A stretch of 6,100 nt of DNA from Asaia bogorensis (lineage in GTDB: Bacteria > Pseudomonadota > Alphaproteobacteria > Acetobacterales > Acetobacteraceae). The translations under genes and the position numbers were made by a program. The notes beneath the pieces were generated by a model. That model had not been told where the DNA came from. It ran no database searches and saw only the letters and a program-made list of their open reading frames with translations. Of this stretch, positions 4,836 through 6,100 are shown one piece after another. Position 1 is the stretch's first letter. Every line of letters starts with the position of its first letter. Location of the stretch: positions 1 to 6,100 of the forward strand of contig CAMCHA010000174.1 in NCBI GenBank assembly GCA_945874515.1, given 5' to 3'.

Positions 4836-6100
4836 TTGCGAGGCACTGAAAAGCTAAGCCATATCACGCCCCCGCAGGGCTCCGCCGCCTGGGCCGAACC
4901 ATGGGCCCGCATTCGCGCCAAGCTGCGCGAAGAAGTGGGCGATGTGGAATTCCGCAGCTGGCTTCGACAAATGACGCTCTCCGCTGTTGAAGGTGATGAA
5001 GCAACCATCACACTTCCCACGCGCTTTTTGCGTGATTGGGTGAGCAGTCATTATGGCGATCGGCTTCGTTCCCTATGGCAGCAGGAAAATCCCGCCATTC
5101 GTCGGGTTGATCTGCGCGTTGCCGCCAATGGGCGCGCAGCGTCCGGCGAGCCAGCCGAAAATGGCGCGCAACCCTTGGCGGAAAGCCTGACACCAGCGGT
5201 GGCACGCGTGGCCGACCCGCGCGGGGATTGGGCCGCACCACTTGATGCGCGCTTCACTTTTGATACCTTTATTGTCGGCAAGCCCAATGAATTCGCCCAT
5301 GCCTGCGCGCGGCGCGTTTCAGAAAGGCCGGCGATGCAGGGCTTCAACCCATTATTCCTTTATGGCGGTGTCGGGCTTGGCAAGACGCATCTGATGCATT
5401 CCATTGCCTGGGCCATTCGTGAACAACACCCCACGCGCCAAGTTGCCTACATGAGCGCGGAAAAATTCATGTATCGCTTCATTGCGGCACTGCGCAGCCA
5501 ATCCACCATGGAATTCAAGGAAACGCTGCGGTCGGTTGATGTGCTGATGGTGGATGATCTGCAATTCCTGATCGGCAAGGACAATACGCAGGAAGAATTT
5601 TTCCACACCTTCAATGCGCTGGTGGATGCCGGCAAGCAGATTGTGATTTCCGCCGACAAATCGCCTTCCGATCTTTCCGGCATCGAAGACCGGCTGCGCA
5701 CGCGCCTTGGATGCGGTATGGTGGCTGATCTGCACGCCACCACGTATGAATTGCGCATTTCCATCCTGGAAGCCAAGGCAGCGTCATCCGGCGTTGCGGT
5801 ACCGTCGCGCGTCATGGAATTCCTGGCGCATAAAATCACGTCCAATGTGCGGGAATTGGAAGGCGCGCTCAATCGCCTGGTTGCCTGGGCCAATCTGTTC
5901 GGCCGGCCGATTACCTTGGAAGGCACACAGGAGGTTTTGCACGATATCCTCCGTGCCCACGACCGGCGCGTGACCATTGAGGAAATTCAGCGCAAGGTCG
6001 CTGAACACTATAATATTCGCCTGACCGACATGTCGTCCGCCCGCCGTGCACGCAATGTCGCGCGGCCGCGGCAGGTGGCGATGTATCTGGCGAAGCAGCT
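4836..6100 (+). CDS. dnaA: chromosomal replication initiator DnaA, 3'-truncated by window edge
   Basis: DnaA binds DnaA boxes at oriC and, as an ATP-bound filament, melts the origin and helps load the DnaB helicase. The first 421 codons are present. Domain I spans about 17-95 (WAEPWARIRAKLREEVGD, then FRSWL). A short Ala/Gly/Pro-rich linker follows to about 138. The AAA+ domain begins at FTFDTFIVGKPNEF (from 140). Walker A is GGVGLGKTH (177-185, Lys183), Walker B is VLMVDDLQF (Asp240, Asp241), and the box VII arginine-finger region is EDRLRTRLGCG (Arg290 likely). Sensor 2 is RELEGALNRL (Arg339). Domain IV starts near 379 and shows the basic SARRARNVARPRQVAMYLAKQL. The remainder, including the DHTTV box-recognition helix, lies outside the window. 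TTG 4836 is the start: the upstream frame is closed at 4812, and the next in-frame ATG (4971, codon 46) would delete half of domain I. Confidence 0.98.
   Translation, partial: MRGTEKLSHITPPQGSAAWAEPWARIRAKLREEVGDVEFRSWLRQMTLSAVEGDEATITLPTRFLRDWVSSHYGDRLRSLWQQENPAIRRVDLRVAANGRAASGEPAENGAQPLAESLTPAVARVADPRGDWAAPLDARFTFDTFIVGKPNEFAHACARRVSERPAMQGFNPLFLYGGVGLGKTHLMHSIAWAIREQHPTRQVAYMSAEKFMYRFIAALRSQSTMEFKETLRSVDVLMVDDLQFLIGKDNTQEEFFHTFNALVDAGKQIVISADKSPSDLSGIEDRLRTRLGCGMVADLHATTYELRISILEAKAASSGVAVPSRVMEFLAHKITSNVRELEGALNRLVAWANLFGRPITLEGTQEVLHDILRAHDRRVTIEEIQRKVAEHYNIRLTDMSSARRARNVARPRQVAMYLAKQ

Noticed and set aside
5447..5977. 176-codon minus-strand frame opposite dnaA
   Set aside because: It lies fully inside the conserved DnaA AAA+ region, and its Ser/Arg-rich translation resembles no protein family.
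1..6100. A new defence, mobile or RNA-guided system
   Set aside because: Every large frame is accounted for by housekeeping or hydrolase families. No repeats of array type, transposase, nuclease, reverse transcriptase or toxin-antitoxin pair could be found.

Overview
The window reads as ordinary chromosomal DNA of a GC-rich alphaproteobacterium. Three things point that way: the gene order rpsT then dnaA, a bacterial ATP12-family F1-ATPase assembly chaperone directly upstream of rpsT, and a DnaA whose AAA+ entry (FTFDTFIVGKPNEFA) is of the alphaproteobacterial type. Rhodospirillales/Acetobacterales is a reasonable guess, but no 16S or other decisive marker is present. The window has seven protein-coding genes, two cut by its edges, and no tRNA, rRNA, CRISPR array, IS element or prophage gene that I can see.

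Region 1 (1-2508, + strand) is a tight run of three hydrolases: the C-terminal part of an RNase Z/arylsulfatase-like metallo-beta-lactamase (MBL) fold hydrolase, a complete YcbL/glyoxalase II-like MBL-fold hydrolase, and a cytoplasmic serine hydrolase of the class C beta-lactamase/EstB-esterase fold. The last two overlap by 4 bp (ATGA) and are surely co-translated. They look like housekeeping or detoxifying hydrolases, not a resistance cassette.

Region 2 (2521-4124, - strand) converges on region 1 with only 12 bp between stop codons. It carries the ATP12 chaperone and, 80 bp downstream of it, a secreted protein of about 271 residues that looks like an outer-membrane beta-barrel of unknown function.

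Region 3 (4125-6100, + strand) is the replication/translation locus: a divergent promoter region, rpsT (ribosomal protein S20), a 280-bp AT-rich and strongly T-skewed intergenic stretch, and dnaA, which starts with TTG behind a strong Shine-Dalgarno sequence and leaves the window within DNA-binding domain IV. The rpsT-dnaA gap has no recognisable DnaA boxes, so I do not call it oriC. It probably holds the dnaA promoter and leader.

I found no convincing new biological system. The points most worth a second look are the T-skewed, repeat-bearing dnaA leader, the TTG start of dnaA, the uncharacterised barrel protein beside ATP12, and the co-translated pair of mechanistically different hydrolases.
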